Positions 7,543 to 14,466 of a stretch of 30,275 nucleotides of DNA are shown in pieces (within the stretch, counting starts at the first letter, position 1; each line of letters opens with the position of its first letter). Location: positions 1-30,275 of the forward strand of contig CAYIFC010000003.1 in NCBI GenBank assembly GCA_964362645.1, read 5' to 3'. The notes under the pieces were generated by a model. That model made no database searches. It was not told the DNA's origin and saw only the letters and a list, made by a program, of their open reading frames with translations. The DNA comes from CAYIFC01 sp964362645. GTDB lineage: Bacteria > Patescibacteriota > Minisyncoccia > Phycocordibacterales > JACOZG01. A program made the translations under genes and the position numbers.

Positions 7543-8049
7543 ATGAAAAAATTAATTTTTGGTTTGCTTTTATTAGCTCTAGTTTTACCGATCAGCGGCT
7601 TGGCTCAAGCGCCCAATAGCGCGAGTGTTGATGTCCGCCAAAATATCCGCGACGGCCGCTCCGCGATTAACGAAACCCGTCTTCAGGCCATGGGCGTACA
7701 AATGACCATCCGCCTCACGGCTGTCGTTACTCGCACGGAGAATCTCATTAAGCGAGTAGAAGCTGTTGTCGCTCGGACCAGCGCCTCTGCTCGTTACGAC
7801 GTCAGCCTCGTGAACTCCAAACTTGCCACCGCCAAACAAGCCGCTGAAAAGGCCAAGGCCTCGGTTAACAAAATTAATGACGAAATCAAGAAGGCGCTAG
7901 AAAATACCGATAGCACCATAGCGATGGACGAAGTGCGCACGATGCTCCGCAGTGCCGTCAGTGATGTTAAAGTTGCGCACCAAAACACCGTTGAAGCGAT
8001 CATTATTATCCGCGGGGGCACAACGGGCGCGACCCCGACTACGAACTAA
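7543..8049 (+). CDS. Secreted helical protein of unknown function
   Basis: A 168-residue protein. The signal peptide is MKKLIFGLLLLALVLPISGLAQA with a probable AQA cleavage site. The rest is mostly helical and Ala/Lys/Val-rich with coiled-coil character (NSKLATAKQAAEKAKASVNKINDEIKKAL would be such a stretch, residues 88-116), ending in a Thr/Gly tail. Located 15 bp after ppa and 34 bp before a small TM protein, in the nusA-tig run. No Cys is present and no enzyme motif is visible. It resembles small exported helical proteins often seen in this group of bacteria, without a named family. Confidence 0.75.
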   Translation: MKKLIFGLLLLALVLPISGLAQAPNSASVDVRQNIRDGRSAINETRLQAMGVQMTIRLTAVVTRTENLIKRVEAVVARTSASARYDVSLVNSKLATAKQAAEKAKASVNKINDEIKKALENTDSTIAMDEVRTMLRSAVSDVKVAHQNTVEAIIIIRGGTTGATPTTN

Positions 8050-8083
8050 TTACAAATTATTAAAGTTAACTTTTATTTTAAAA

Positions 8084-8383
8084 ATGGATAACCAAATGAA
8101 CAGCTTCCCGACCAACGACGCCAACAAAGAATCCAAGGGAGCGATGATCGGCACAATTATTATTATCATTCTCTTGATTATCGGTGGCTTCTACGTCCTC
8201 GCGAATCGTCGAGCCGAAGCACCAATACCGCTCCCAGAAGAAGAGACGGGCGCCGTTGACACCACTAACACCACAATAGTAAGCAATGATGAAACCGCCG
8301 TAATGCAAGCAGAGCTTGATGCCGAAATTAAGGCCATGGAAGCCGAAATGCAAGCGATGGAAGCGGAGATCGGACGGTTCTAA
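8084..8383 (+). CDS. Small single-TM protein with acidic Met-rich coiled tail
   Basis: A 99-residue protein from ATG 8084 (the frame is open further upstream, but that part overlaps the preceding gene). A hydrophobic segment at residues 21-39 (MIGTIIIIILLIIGGFYVL) is a membrane helix. The tail is acidic with repeats of EAEMQAMEAEI type, likely a short coiled coil. It lies between a secreted protein and tig. The DNA coding for the repeats, read in another frame, gives an artificial basic extension to tig. Function unknown. Confidence 0.7.
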   Translation: MDNQMNSFPTNDANKESKGAMIGTIIIIILLIIGGFYVLANRRAEAPIPLPEEETGAVDTTNTTIVSNDETAVMQAELDAEIKAMEAEMQAMEAEIGRF

Positions 8384-8393
8384 ACTACCAGCC

Positions 8394-9326
8394 TTGGAAA
8401 TAAAAGATCTCGGTCAATCGGAAATAGAAATCATCGGCGAAGTCAGCGCCGATGATTTTGCGTCTTTCAAATCTGCAGCCTTGGAACGATTGGGTAGTCG
8501 CTACAACATCGAAGGTTTTCGGCCGGGACATGTGCCCACCAATATTCTAGAGCAAAAAATTGGCCAAGATAAAGTTTTGACGGAAATGGCGGAGCTTGCT
8601 TTGAGCAAACACTATCCCAAGATTCTGGACGAGAAAAAAATTGACGCGCTCGGTCAACCAACGATCGTCATTACTAAACTCGCACCTGGTAATCCGCTGG
8701 GTTTTAAAATTAAGACCGCCGTCTTTCCAGAGTTTAAATTGCCTGACTATAAAGCCCTCGCGACAAAAGAATCGGGGTTAGAAATTGTGGCTCCGGTTTC
8801 CGAAGCAGAAATTGATGAGGCAATAAATAAGTTGGGTCCCAACCAGCCGGAAATTCCAGATTTCCGCTTGAAAGTTAAAGAAGCGCTTGAGCACGATAAG
8901 GTGCGGCAAGCGAACGACAAACGTCGGGTCAAAATCTTGGAAGCCATCCGCACGGAAACCAAAATGGTTTTGCCGCCAATTCTTATAAATTCCGAACTCC
9001 ACAAAATGTTGTCTGAATTTAAGGGCGAGATTAAATCGATGGGTGTGGAGTACACAGATTATTTAAAAAAGATTGAGAAAACTGAAGAGCAACTCCTCAC
9101 TGACTGGAGAGAGATGGCAATCAAGCGCGTGGAAATTGGTTTGATCCTCGACGCAATAGCGCGCGAAGAAAAAATCGCACCCGACACCATAAAACTTGAA
9201 GAGGAAGTAAAAAAACTTACCACCGCTCACCCCGACGCCGACGAACACCGCGTCCGCGCCTACCTCTCCGAACTCTTCACCAACGAAGCTGTTATCACCT
9301 TTCTCGAGAAACAGTTAGTCGCTTAG
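8394..9326 (+). CDS. tig: Trigger factor (reduced, without PPIase domain)
   Basis: Ribosome-associated folding chaperone, 310 residues from TTG 8394. The N-terminal ribosome-binding domain has the signature GFRPGHVPTN (41-50), which docks at the exit tunnel. After about residue 135 the sequence passes straight into the SurA-like helical C-terminal domain (RRVKILEAIRTE, PPILINSELHKML, DWREMAIKRVEIGLILDAIA). The central FKBP-type PPIase domain of the usual ~430-residue protein is missing. The ATG at 8316 is rejected as start because it would add a basic stretch read out of frame from the previous gene; TTG gives the expected MEIKDLG beginning, 10 bp after that gene's stop. Its 3' end is duplicated at 9963-10046. 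Confidence 0.9.
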   Translation: MEIKDLGQSEIEIIGEVSADDFASFKSAALERLGSRYNIEGFRPGHVPTNILEQKIGQDKVLTEMAELALSKHYPKILDEKKIDALGQPTIVITKLAPGNPLGFKIKTAVFPEFKLPDYKALATKESGLEIVAPVSEAEIDEAINKLGPNQPEIPDFRLKVKEALEHDKVRQANDKRRVKILEAIRTETKMVLPPILINSELHKMLSEFKGEIKSMGVEYTDYLKKIEKTEEQLLTDWREMAIKRVEIGLILDAIAREEKIAPDTIKLEEEVKKLTTAHPDADEHRVRAYLSELFTNEAVITFLEKQLVA

Positions 9327-9349
9327 AAAAACATTCCCAAACCGATAAA

Positions 9350-9895
9350 CTATTTATTTTTTTGACGGAAGCCAATTGGTGGTCGGTCTGATTCGTCTTC
9401 CTCTGGTGTCGCCATTAGTTGCTTGATCGCTTCGAAGACAACTTTAAAATGACCGTCATACTTTTTTTCTAACTCATTAAGTCTCCGCGCCAAACCAGCG
9501 TTGCCGGCCAAAAGTTGCCGCAGTCGTACAAAGGCTCGCATAATACCGATACTTACAAAAACAGCTCGCGGACTTCGCAATACGCTGGAAAGCATAGCGA
9601 CCCCTTGTTCAGTAAAAGCGTAGGGGCGACGCCGAAGACCCATTTTGGCTGCCGGATTGGACATCACAAAATGTGATCTCCAATTTTCTAATTCTTGTTC
9701 CGAAAGTTGGAACATAAAATCATGAGGGAAACGGTCAATATTTCGATTCACCGCCTGAAGTAAAACTCGTGTTTCTACAGCATAAAGATCCGCCAAATCA
9801 GCATCCAGCATTACCTTATGGCCGCGAATCAAGAGAATCGAACGCTCAATCCGCCCGGATGGAATAATTGACTGATTAGGTAGTTTTTTCTCCAT
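9350..9895 (-). CDS. ORF6N domain DNA-binding protein
   Basis: A 181-residue protein with a clear ORF6N/KilA-N-type domain: IRGHKVMLDADLADLYAVET, then LLQAVNRNIDRFPHDFMFQL and RRRPYAFTEQGVAML (about residues 24-101). The C-terminal half holds helices (ARRLNELEKKYDGHFKVVFEAIKQLM). Such proteins bind DNA and are typical of phages and mobile islands. It converges on tig with a 23-bp gap and lies between the true tig end and a duplicated tig 3' fragment, so it was probably brought in by insertion. Its promoter region shares a 24-bp repeat with that of the small broken gene at 10056-10207. Confidence 0.88.
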   Translation of the reverse strand: MEKKLPNQSIIPSGRIERSILLIRGHKVMLDADLADLYAVETRVLLQAVNRNIDRFPHDFMFQLSEQELENWRSHFVMSNPAAKMGLRRRPYAFTEQGVAMLSSVLRSPRAVFVSIGIMRAFVRLRQLLAGNAGLARRLNELEKKYDGHFKVVFEAIKQLMATPEEDESDRPPIGFRQKNK

Positions 9896-9901
9896 GATCA
9901 G

Positions 9902-9925
9902 TAATTACTAACAGAATAACTGGTC
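9902..9925 (-). repeat. 24-bp promoter-region repeat, copy 1 (ORF6N gene)
   Basis: Matches 10266-10289 at 21 of 24 positions in the same orientation. On the minus strand both copies give TGTTAGTWA as a -10-like element; a TTGCCT lies 17 bp upstream here. The copy is just upstream of the ORF6N start. Confidence 0.55.
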
Positions 9926-9942
9926 GAAGGCAACCAACCAAG

Positions 9943-9963
9943 TGTCAAGGTCGGACCTTGACA
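9943..9963. repeat. Perfect 21-bp palindrome at the duplicated tig end
   Basis: TGTCAAGGTC, a central G, then GACCTTGACA: 10-bp arms with no mismatch. Its last base is the first base of the ATG that opens the tig 3'-end fragment. It may be a mobile palindromic unit or a recombination or binding site. Confidence 0.75.
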
Positions 9964-10046
9964 TGAACTACCTCTCCGAACTCTTCACCAACGAAGCCGT
10001 CATCAACTTTCTGGAGAAACAAAAGGCACTACCCACTAAAGAGTAG
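9963..10046 (+). pseudogene. Duplicated 3' end of tig
   Basis: A 27-codon frame (MNYLSELFTNEAVINFLEK then QKALPTKE and TAG) that repeats the last part of trigger factor (AYLSELFTNEAVITFLEKQ at 9259-9317) with a few synonymous and two conservative differences, and extends eight residues further. It is not a functional gene. It lies immediately after a 21-bp palindrome and is separated from tig by the ORF6N gene. It is probably the ancestral tig terminus displaced by an insertion or a partial duplication. Confidence 0.85.
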
Positions 10047-10050
10047 TGCC
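10017..10050 (-). terminator. Intrinsic terminator of the small broken gene
   Basis: On the minus strand GGCACTAC, a 10-nt loop and GTAGTGCC form a perfect 8-bp stem followed by TTTTGTTT. It overlaps the end of the tig 3' fragment on the other strand. Confidence 0.7.
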
Positions 10051-10055
10051 AGCAA

Positions 10056-10207
10056 TCAAATGAGTTGGAGTTGATAAGTATGGCGCTCGCTATAACAAAG
10101 CCCTCCGGTCATTGGATCTTCGTGGAGAAATTTCCATCCCTCTGCCTCGTGACTAAAACCAGAACTGTATTACCAACCCTTAAATCATCAACTGAAGTCA
10201 CGAACAT
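10056..10207 (-). pseudogene. Small gene with strong Shine-Dalgarno, broken by one frameshift
   Basis: ATG 10207 follows a perfect AGGAGGT (10214-10220) at 6-nt spacing. The frame reads MFVTSVDDLRVGNTVLV and then stops at 10109 (32 residues). Moving by one base at a T4 run near 10155 continues as SHEAEGWKFLHEDPMTGG and ends QLQLI at 10056; adding one T gives a single product of about 50 residues. A terminator follows directly. Either a real one-base deletion or a sequence error. No family is recognised. Its promoter (TTGATA, 17 bp, TAGTTA) lies in the repeat at 10266-10289. Confidence 0.55.
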
Positions 10208-10265
10208 CAATCTACCTCCTGGCCCGTGGCCGATTTGAATATAGTTTCCGAAGAACAACCTACAT

Positions 10266-10289
10266 TAATAACTAACAGAATAACCGGAC
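10266..10289 (-). repeat. 24-bp promoter-region repeat, copy 2
   Basis: Second copy of 9902-9925 (21 of 24 identical). On the minus strand TTGATA, 17 bp, TAGTTA with a preceding TG is a good promoter for the small gene at 10056-10207. Confidence 0.55.
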
Positions 10290-10310
10290 AATATCAACCT
10301 AATATTTAAA

Positions 10311-10351
10311 CAAAAAAATAAGGGTGCGATCGCCGAAACGATTGCACCCTA
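10311..10351 (-). terminator. Intrinsic terminator of the 10349-10624 gene
   Basis: On the minus strand AGGGTGCAATCG, loop TTTCGG, CGATCGCACCCT (one mismatch) followed by TATTTTTTTG. The stop codon of the gene lies at the base of the stem. Confidence 0.85.
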
Positions 10352-10624
10352 AGGTTTGACGAGCAAAACTCTAGTCTCTTCGCAAAACAAAACCGAAATT
10401 CTTCTAACTAACCGCGGTTTGCCAAGCCAAACATCAAACAGGCAATCTTTGTAAACTCCTAAATTCCGGTAACGAACAAACCGTCCCATCCTCACCTCGA
10501 CGAACTCTCCCCCATTATCTTCCGGATCGGGAGGCAAGAGTAAATGTGGTTCGAAACGATACCAACTTTCTGAATGCAGAGTTTTTGCAATTTCTGAATG
10601 ATAAGCCTTATCCTGTTCCGACAA
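10349..10624 (-). CDS. Unknown small protein (91-97 residues)
   Basis: A 91-residue frame from TTG 10624, with no recognised family: SEQDKAYHSEIAKTLHSESW, then WYRFEPHLLLPPDPEDNGGE and a basic C-terminus. The start is uncertain. A near-perfect Shine-Dalgarno AAGGGGGTGAT (10656-10646) is too far from the TTG but is ideally spaced from an in-frame ATC at 10642, which would add IEFYRD. There is no ATG or GTG in between, and the frame is continuous with the TAG of the upstream 269-residue gene. A terminator follows. It belongs to the minus-strand insert between tig and clpP. Confidence 0.6.
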   Translation of the reverse strand: MSEQDKAYHSEIAKTLHSESWYRFEPHLLLPPDPEDNGGEFVEVRMGRFVRYRNLGVYKDCLFDVWLGKPRLVRRISVLFCEETRVLLVKP

Positions 10625-10657
10625 ATCACGATAAAATTCGATACAATCACCCCCTTT

Positions 10658-11467
10658 CTATAAAGCAGTTAAGCGTGGCATGACAACAGCCCCCCAGGGT
10701 ATTTTTGAATCCGATTCGGGACGGATGGCAAAACATAACTGTTCGCCACACTGCATTACGCCCTTGGGTTCTTCGAGTATTCGATCTCGCTTACCCCAAT
10801 GAGCAAAACCAGATAGTGGCATGATCTTTTTGGTCGCCCCAATCGTTAACACAGCTTCGGTAATCAAGCCGTTCGATGCCCGCACTTCATCGGCGCTAGT
10901 TATTCCTTGCTCTTGCACTTTCCATTGGTGGCCAGCGTAACGGCGTAAACCCGAAAAATCCAAAAGGTAGTAGCCCGATTCGGTAGGAGGCGGTGTTTTA
11001 AGTAATTTTTCCGGAGTAAAGTACTTGGGATCGGTGTGTTCTCGAAAATAGGGTTTTATATCTCTACTACTGCGCAAACGAACCTGCTCCGTGAGAGGTA
11101 GGCCGAACAAGTAAACTAGCCACCAATTCGTAATCTTAGCTAGATTAGCTTTAGCCAAAACCCTTAAATATTCCGAGCGCCAGGGAACAACAGGGTGCTC
11201 GAGAGGCTTATCGCGCCACCAACAATGAATGGCCTCGTCATGCGTAACAACTTGAGACGAACCTAATATCTTGACTGCCTCGGCAATGGGAGTTTGACCA
11301 CTGCCAGAAGCGCACGACCGCAACAACTCAATCGATTTTTCAACATCATCTTTCCCACACTTTTGAGCTAAAGCGCCCAAGGTGACTAATTGCTCGGCCG
11401 TTGGTTTTCCGCTAGCTTGTTTGTAAACCTTACGCCAAAGATGACTTATCCCTCTAGAAAAATCCAT
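10658..11467 (-). CDS. Unknown 269-residue protein
   Basis: A soluble-looking protein with many Trp residues (LWRKVYKQ, CWWRDKPLEHP, TNWWLVYLFG) and no signal peptide. The N-terminal helical part (AEQLVTLGALAQKCGKDDVEKSIELL) is followed by a mixed C-terminal part (YYLLDFSGLRRYAGHQW, SGFAHWGKRD). No family or active site is recognised. The start ATG 11467 has a Shine-Dalgarno-like AGGGGAATAGG. It shares a divergent, interlocked promoter with clpP and is followed 34 bp later by another unknown gene, probably in one transcript. Confidence 0.65.
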   Translation of the reverse strand: MDFSRGISHLWRKVYKQASGKPTAEQLVTLGALAQKCGKDDVEKSIELLRSCASGSGQTPIAEAVKILGSSQVVTHDEAIHCWWRDKPLEHPVVPWRSEYLRVLAKANLAKITNWWLVYLFGLPLTEQVRLRSSRDIKPYFREHTDPKYFTPEKLLKTPPPTESGYYLLDFSGLRRYAGHQWKVQEQGITSADEVRASNGLITEAVLTIGATKKIMPLSGFAHWGKRDRILEEPKGVMQCGEQLCFAIRPESDSKIPWGAVVMPRLTAL

Positions 11468-11517
11468 ACCTATTCCCCTTTTTAAATTCTGACAATGTTC
11501 TCACTACCTCTCCCTTG

Positions 11518-11554
11518 ATCCTATTTGACAATGGGCTCGTTCGTCAAGTAAGAT
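11518..11554. promoter_or_regulatory. Interlocked divergent promoters of clpP and the 269-residue gene
   Basis: Plus strand: TTGACA (11525-11530), 18 bp, TAAGAT (11549-11554), then 6 nt to ATG 11561, i.e. leaderless. Minus strand: TTGACG (11547-11542), 18 bp, TAGGAT (11523-11518). Each -35 lies inside the other promoter's spacer, so both cannot be occupied at once. Confidence 0.7.
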
Positions 11555-11560
11555 GGCGAC

Positions 11561-12142
11561 ATGCTGATTCCAACGGTTATAGAAAAATCGCCATTTGGTG
11601 AACGAGCTTACGACATTTATTCGCGCCTTCTTAAAGATCGAATTATCTTTTTAGGTGGCCCAATCGACGACAATACGGCCAATATCACTATCGCCCAACT
11701 TCTGTTTCTTGAATCGGAGGGCCCTAAGAAAGATATTACCCTTTACATCAATTCCCCTGGTGGTCAGGTGACTTCAACCTTGGCCATCATCGACACCATG
11801 AGTTACGTCAAATCTGACGTCTCAACGGTGTGCTTGGGGTTAGCGGCCAGTGGGGCCGCTTGGATACTATCGGCGGGTAAAAAAGGTAAGCGTTTCGCTC
11901 TGCCAAATGCCGAAATGATGATCCACCAGCCGCTCGGCGGCGCGGAGGGTCAAGCTTCGGATTTAGCGATTTCGGCCAAACACATTTTAAAAATGAGGGA
12001 TCAGCTCAACCGGATAATGTCGAAGAACACCGGACGACCACTCGCCCAAATTGAAAAGGATTCCGATCGTGACTATTACATGTCGCCCGAAGAAGCCGTT
12101 AAGTACGGACTGATCGACGACATCATCAAGAACAAACCCTAG
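11561..12142 (+). CDS. clpP: ATP-dependent Clp protease proteolytic subunit ClpP
   Basis: A 193-residue serine protease subunit that forms the double heptameric barrel used by ClpX/ClpC to degrade unfolded or tagged proteins. The catalytic triad is Ser97 (in GLAASGAAWIL), His122 (MMIHQPLGG) and Asp171 (DRDYYMSPEEA), at the standard mature positions. FLGGPIDDNTAN and LYINSPGGQVTS are further signatures. There is no propeptide. The start ATG 11561 is only 6 nt after the -10 box, implying a leaderless message. In many bacteria clpP follows tig directly; here a 2.2-kb minus-strand insert separates them. rny follows 41 bp downstream. Confidence 0.97.
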   Translation: MLIPTVIEKSPFGERAYDIYSRLLKDRIIFLGGPIDDNTANITIAQLLFLESEGPKKDITLYINSPGGQVTSTLAIIDTMSYVKSDVSTVCLGLAASGAAWILSAGKKGKRFALPNAEMMIHQPLGGAEGQASDLAISAKHILKMRDQLNRIMSKNTGRPLAQIEKDSDRDYYMSPEEAVKYGLIDDIIKNKP

Positions 12143-12183
12143 GAACGCGAGTGGTCGGATTAAGATAACTAACATCCAAATCC

Positions 12184-13713
12184 GTGCCATTAAAAACTCT
12201 ATTACTCATAACTATTACCACCGGCCTTGGCGGGGCGGTTTTCGGCTACTTTTTGCGCTGGTTGATTACACTAGGGCAGAAAGGCTCGATCGAAATTGCT
12301 GTTAAACGGACGATCCTCGAAGCCAAAGACCAAGCTCAACAGATTATTGACCACGCCGACAAACAAGCCGCAGAAACTCTCAAAGAGATCAAGCAGAAAG
12401 AGCAAGAGAAAGATCAGGAGTGGAAAAAGAAAGAAGAGCGCCTACTCAAGAAAGACGAAACCTTAGACAAACGCCAACTCGACCAAGATAAAGAAAAAGA
12501 ACAAATTAAATCCCGCTTGGATGAAATCCGTCAGGCTAAAGAAAATCTAAATAAAACAGAGCAAGAGCAAAAGAAGATTCTCGAACGTGTCTCGGGCTTA
12601 ACGAGCGACGAAGCTAAACAAGAACTCCTGGCCCGCACAACCAAAGAGTCGGAAGAGGATCTCGTGGTCCGTTTGCGCAAACTCGAAACCGTTGGCCAAG
12701 AAAAACTAGAGAGTAAGGCTAAAGAAATCTTGACCTCCGTGATTCAACGCCTCGCCAATTCGACAGTACCAGACGTTATGTCGACGATGGTAGAACTCCC
12801 GTCCGACGACGTAAAAGGAAAAATTATTGGCAAAGAAGGACGAAACATTCGAGCGTTCGAAAAAGCAACGGGCGTTGAAGTAATCATCGACGACACGCCC
12901 GGCTCCATTATTCTCTCTTCTTTCGACCCGGTACGGAGGCAAATTGCCAAAGCCGCGCTCGATAACTTAATTCTCGATGGCCGTATTCACCCGGCCAAGA
13001 TTGAAGAGGTGGTGGAGAAAGCAAAGGAAGATGTGAGCAATATCATTAAAGACAAGGGAGAGCGCGCCGCTTACGAGGCCGGCGTCTTTAACCTCGACCC
13101 ACGGATCATTTTGATCCTCGGACGTCTTCATTTCCGAACAAGTTACGGCCAAAACGTTTTGCAACACTCGGTAGAAATGACGCACTTGGCCGGGATGCTA
13201 GCCGAAGAACTCGGTGCTAATCCACAAATCGCGCGGGCCGGGGCTCTGCTCCACGACATCGGTAAGGCTGTCGACCACGAAGTGCCCGGCACACACGTGG
13301 AAATTGGCCGTCGAATCTTGGAAAAGTTTGGCGCTGATCCACTCGTGATTAAGGCGATGCAATCACATCACGACGAATATCCATACGAAACAGTTGAGTC
13401 GGTGATCGTGCAAGTGGCGGACGCCATTTCTGGCGGCCGTCCTGGTGCGCGTCGCGATAGTTTAGAAAACTACCTTAAACGCCTCAAAGACCTTGAAGAT
13501 ATCGCCAATTCCTTTCCTGGTATTGATAAATCTTATGCTATCCAGGCTGGGCGCGAGATCCGCGTTTTTGTGCGTCCGGGTGAGGTTTCCGACCTTGAAG
13601 CGCGTCAACTGGGCCGTAAAATCGCCGTTAGGATCGAGCAAGAGCTCAAATACCCAGGAGAAATCAAAATTACGATTATCCGCGAATCGCGCGTAACCGA
13701 ATACGCCCGCTAG
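12184..13713 (+). CDS. rny: Ribonuclease Y
   Basis: A 509-residue membrane-anchored endoribonuclease that starts mRNA decay. Order: N-terminal membrane helix (4-25, LLLITITTGLGGAVFGYFL), long charged coiled coil (about 35-175), KH RNA-binding domain (about 205-265, GKIIGKEGRNIRAFEKATG) and HD hydrolase domain (about 320-420, LLHDIGKAVDHE with metal-binding His-Asp, and later QSHHDEYP). Length and order are as in the family. The start is GTG 12184, since the upstream sequence has no other in-frame start before a hydrophobic segment. It follows clpP on the same strand. Confidence 0.97.
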   Translation: MPLKTLLLITITTGLGGAVFGYFLRWLITLGQKGSIEIAVKRTILEAKDQAQQIIDHADKQAAETLKEIKQKEQEKDQEWKKKEERLLKKDETLDKRQLDQDKEKEQIKSRLDEIRQAKENLNKTEQEQKKILERVSGLTSDEAKQELLARTTKESEEDLVVRLRKLETVGQEKLESKAKEILTSVIQRLANSTVPDVMSTMVELPSDDVKGKIIGKEGRNIRAFEKATGVEVIIDDTPGSIILSSFDPVRRQIAKAALDNLILDGRIHPAKIEEVVEKAKEDVSNIIKDKGERAAYEAGVFNLDPRIILILGRLHFRTSYGQNVLQHSVEMTHLAGMLAEELGANPQIARAGALLHDIGKAVDHEVPGTHVEIGRRILEKFGADPLVIKAMQSHHDEYPYETVESVIVQVADAISGGRPGARRDSLENYLKRLKDLEDIANSFPGIDKSYAIQAGREIRVFVRPGEVSDLEARQLGRKIAVRIEQELKYPGEIKITIIRESRVTEYAR

Positions 13714-13721
13714 ACAAGTGA

Positions 13722-13750
13722 TTGCCTCATAAATCCCCTTACGGTACAAT
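13722..13750 (+). promoter_or_regulatory. Promoter of the HU gene
   Basis: TTGCCT (13722-13727), 17 bp, TACAAT (13745-13750), giving a leader of about 54 nt before ATG 13811, long for this window. Confidence 0.75.
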
Positions 13751-13810
13751 AAACGGGGCATTTATTTGGGTCGAACCATTAGCCATAAGTGATGCAAAGA
13801 GATTTATTTT

Positions 13811-14083
13811 ATGAACAAATCATCATTGGTTGATGCCGTCTACGAAAAAATCGGCGGCACAAAGGTCCAGGCTGAACAAGCTCTTGATACTGTAATCGAA
13901 TCAATCACGAATGCGCTCAAAAGGGGCGATGAGGTTTCGATTGCCGGCCTCGGTATTTTCTCTAGCAAACAGCGCGCCGCTCGGACGGCCCGTAATCCTC
14001 GCACCGGCGCCGCCATCCAGGTGGCCGCAATGCGCGTACCCAAGTTCCGCGCCGCGAAGGCTCTTAAAGACGCTGTTAAGTAA
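13811..14083 (+). CDS. HU-family DNA-binding protein
   Basis: A 90-residue nucleoid protein: MNKSSLVDAVYEKIGGTKVQ at the start, the helical dimer interface, then IAGLGIFSSKQRAARTARNP, the beta-arm with RNPRTGAAIQV, and PKFRAAKALKDAVK at the end. It bends and compacts DNA as a dimer. It has its own promoter and a strong terminator, so it is a single-gene unit. IHF subunits are similar but HU is the simpler assignment. Confidence 0.95.
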   Translation: MNKSSLVDAVYEKIGGTKVQAEQALDTVIESITNALKRGDEVSIAGLGIFSSKQRAARTARNPRTGAAIQVAAMRVPKFRAAKALKDAVK

Positions 14084-14104
14084 GTTTAGTTTTAGTCTAC
14101 TACC

Positions 14105-14134
14105 AAAAAATTCTCCCGTTTGGGAGAATTTTTT
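14105..14134 (+). terminator. Intrinsic terminator of the HU gene
   Basis: AAAAAATTCTCCC, loop GTTT, GGGAGAATTTTTT: a perfect 13-bp stem including the U-tract. Could work in both directions. Confidence 0.95.
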
Positions 14135-14161
14135 GTTTATTGAAAATTCAAACTGTATATG
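14133..14161 (+). promoter_or_regulatory. Candidate promoter/operator of hicBA
   Basis: TTGTTT (14133-14138), 17 bp, TATATG (14156-14161). The spacer holds an inverted repeat TTGAA-AA-TTCAA (14140-14151) that could be an operator for autorepression, as toxin-antitoxin pairs usually have. Weak boxes. Confidence 0.4.
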
Positions 14162-14174
14162 TTAGCTTTAGTTT

Positions 14175-14465
14175 ATGGGAAAAACTCAATTGAATGTTTC
14201 TTTGGCTGTAACCCTATTGCACGAGGGAGATCAATTTGTGGCCTATAGTCCAGCGCTTGATCTATCAACTTCAGGCGACACTCTTGAGCAGGCAAAAACT
14301 CGCTTTAGTGAAGCAGTTGATATTTTTCTGGAAGAGACAACAAAAAAGGGAACTTTGCCCGAAGTACTGTCTGATCTTGGTTGGCAAAAATCTAATGATA
14401 GTTGGTTGCCCCCTGTGGTAATTGGCCAATCTTCAGAGTTAGTAAATATTCCTCTGCTAGTTTAA
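14175..14465 (+). CDS. hicB: HicB-like antitoxin
   Basis: A 96-residue HicB-type protein: LAVTLLHEGDQFVAYSPALDLSTSGDTLEQAKTRF is shown by parts EGDQFVAYSPALDLSTSGDT (the partial RNase-H-like fold of HicB) and LEQAKTRFSEAVDIFLEETT (helix). There is no obvious C-terminal HTH or ribbon-helix-helix, so DNA binding is uncertain. It neutralises HicA by direct binding. It precedes hicA by one base, an antitoxin-first order opposite to the E. coli operon but known in other genomes. Confidence 0.87.
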   Translation: MGKTQLNVSLAVTLLHEGDQFVAYSPALDLSTSGDTLEQAKTRFSEAVDIFLEETTKKGTLPEVLSDLGWQKSNDSWLPPVVIGQSSELVNIPLLV

Positions 14466-14466
14466 C

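Noticed and set aside
13285..13305. CACACGTGG in rny as a parS site
   Set aside because: Too few matches outside the core (about 8 of 16).
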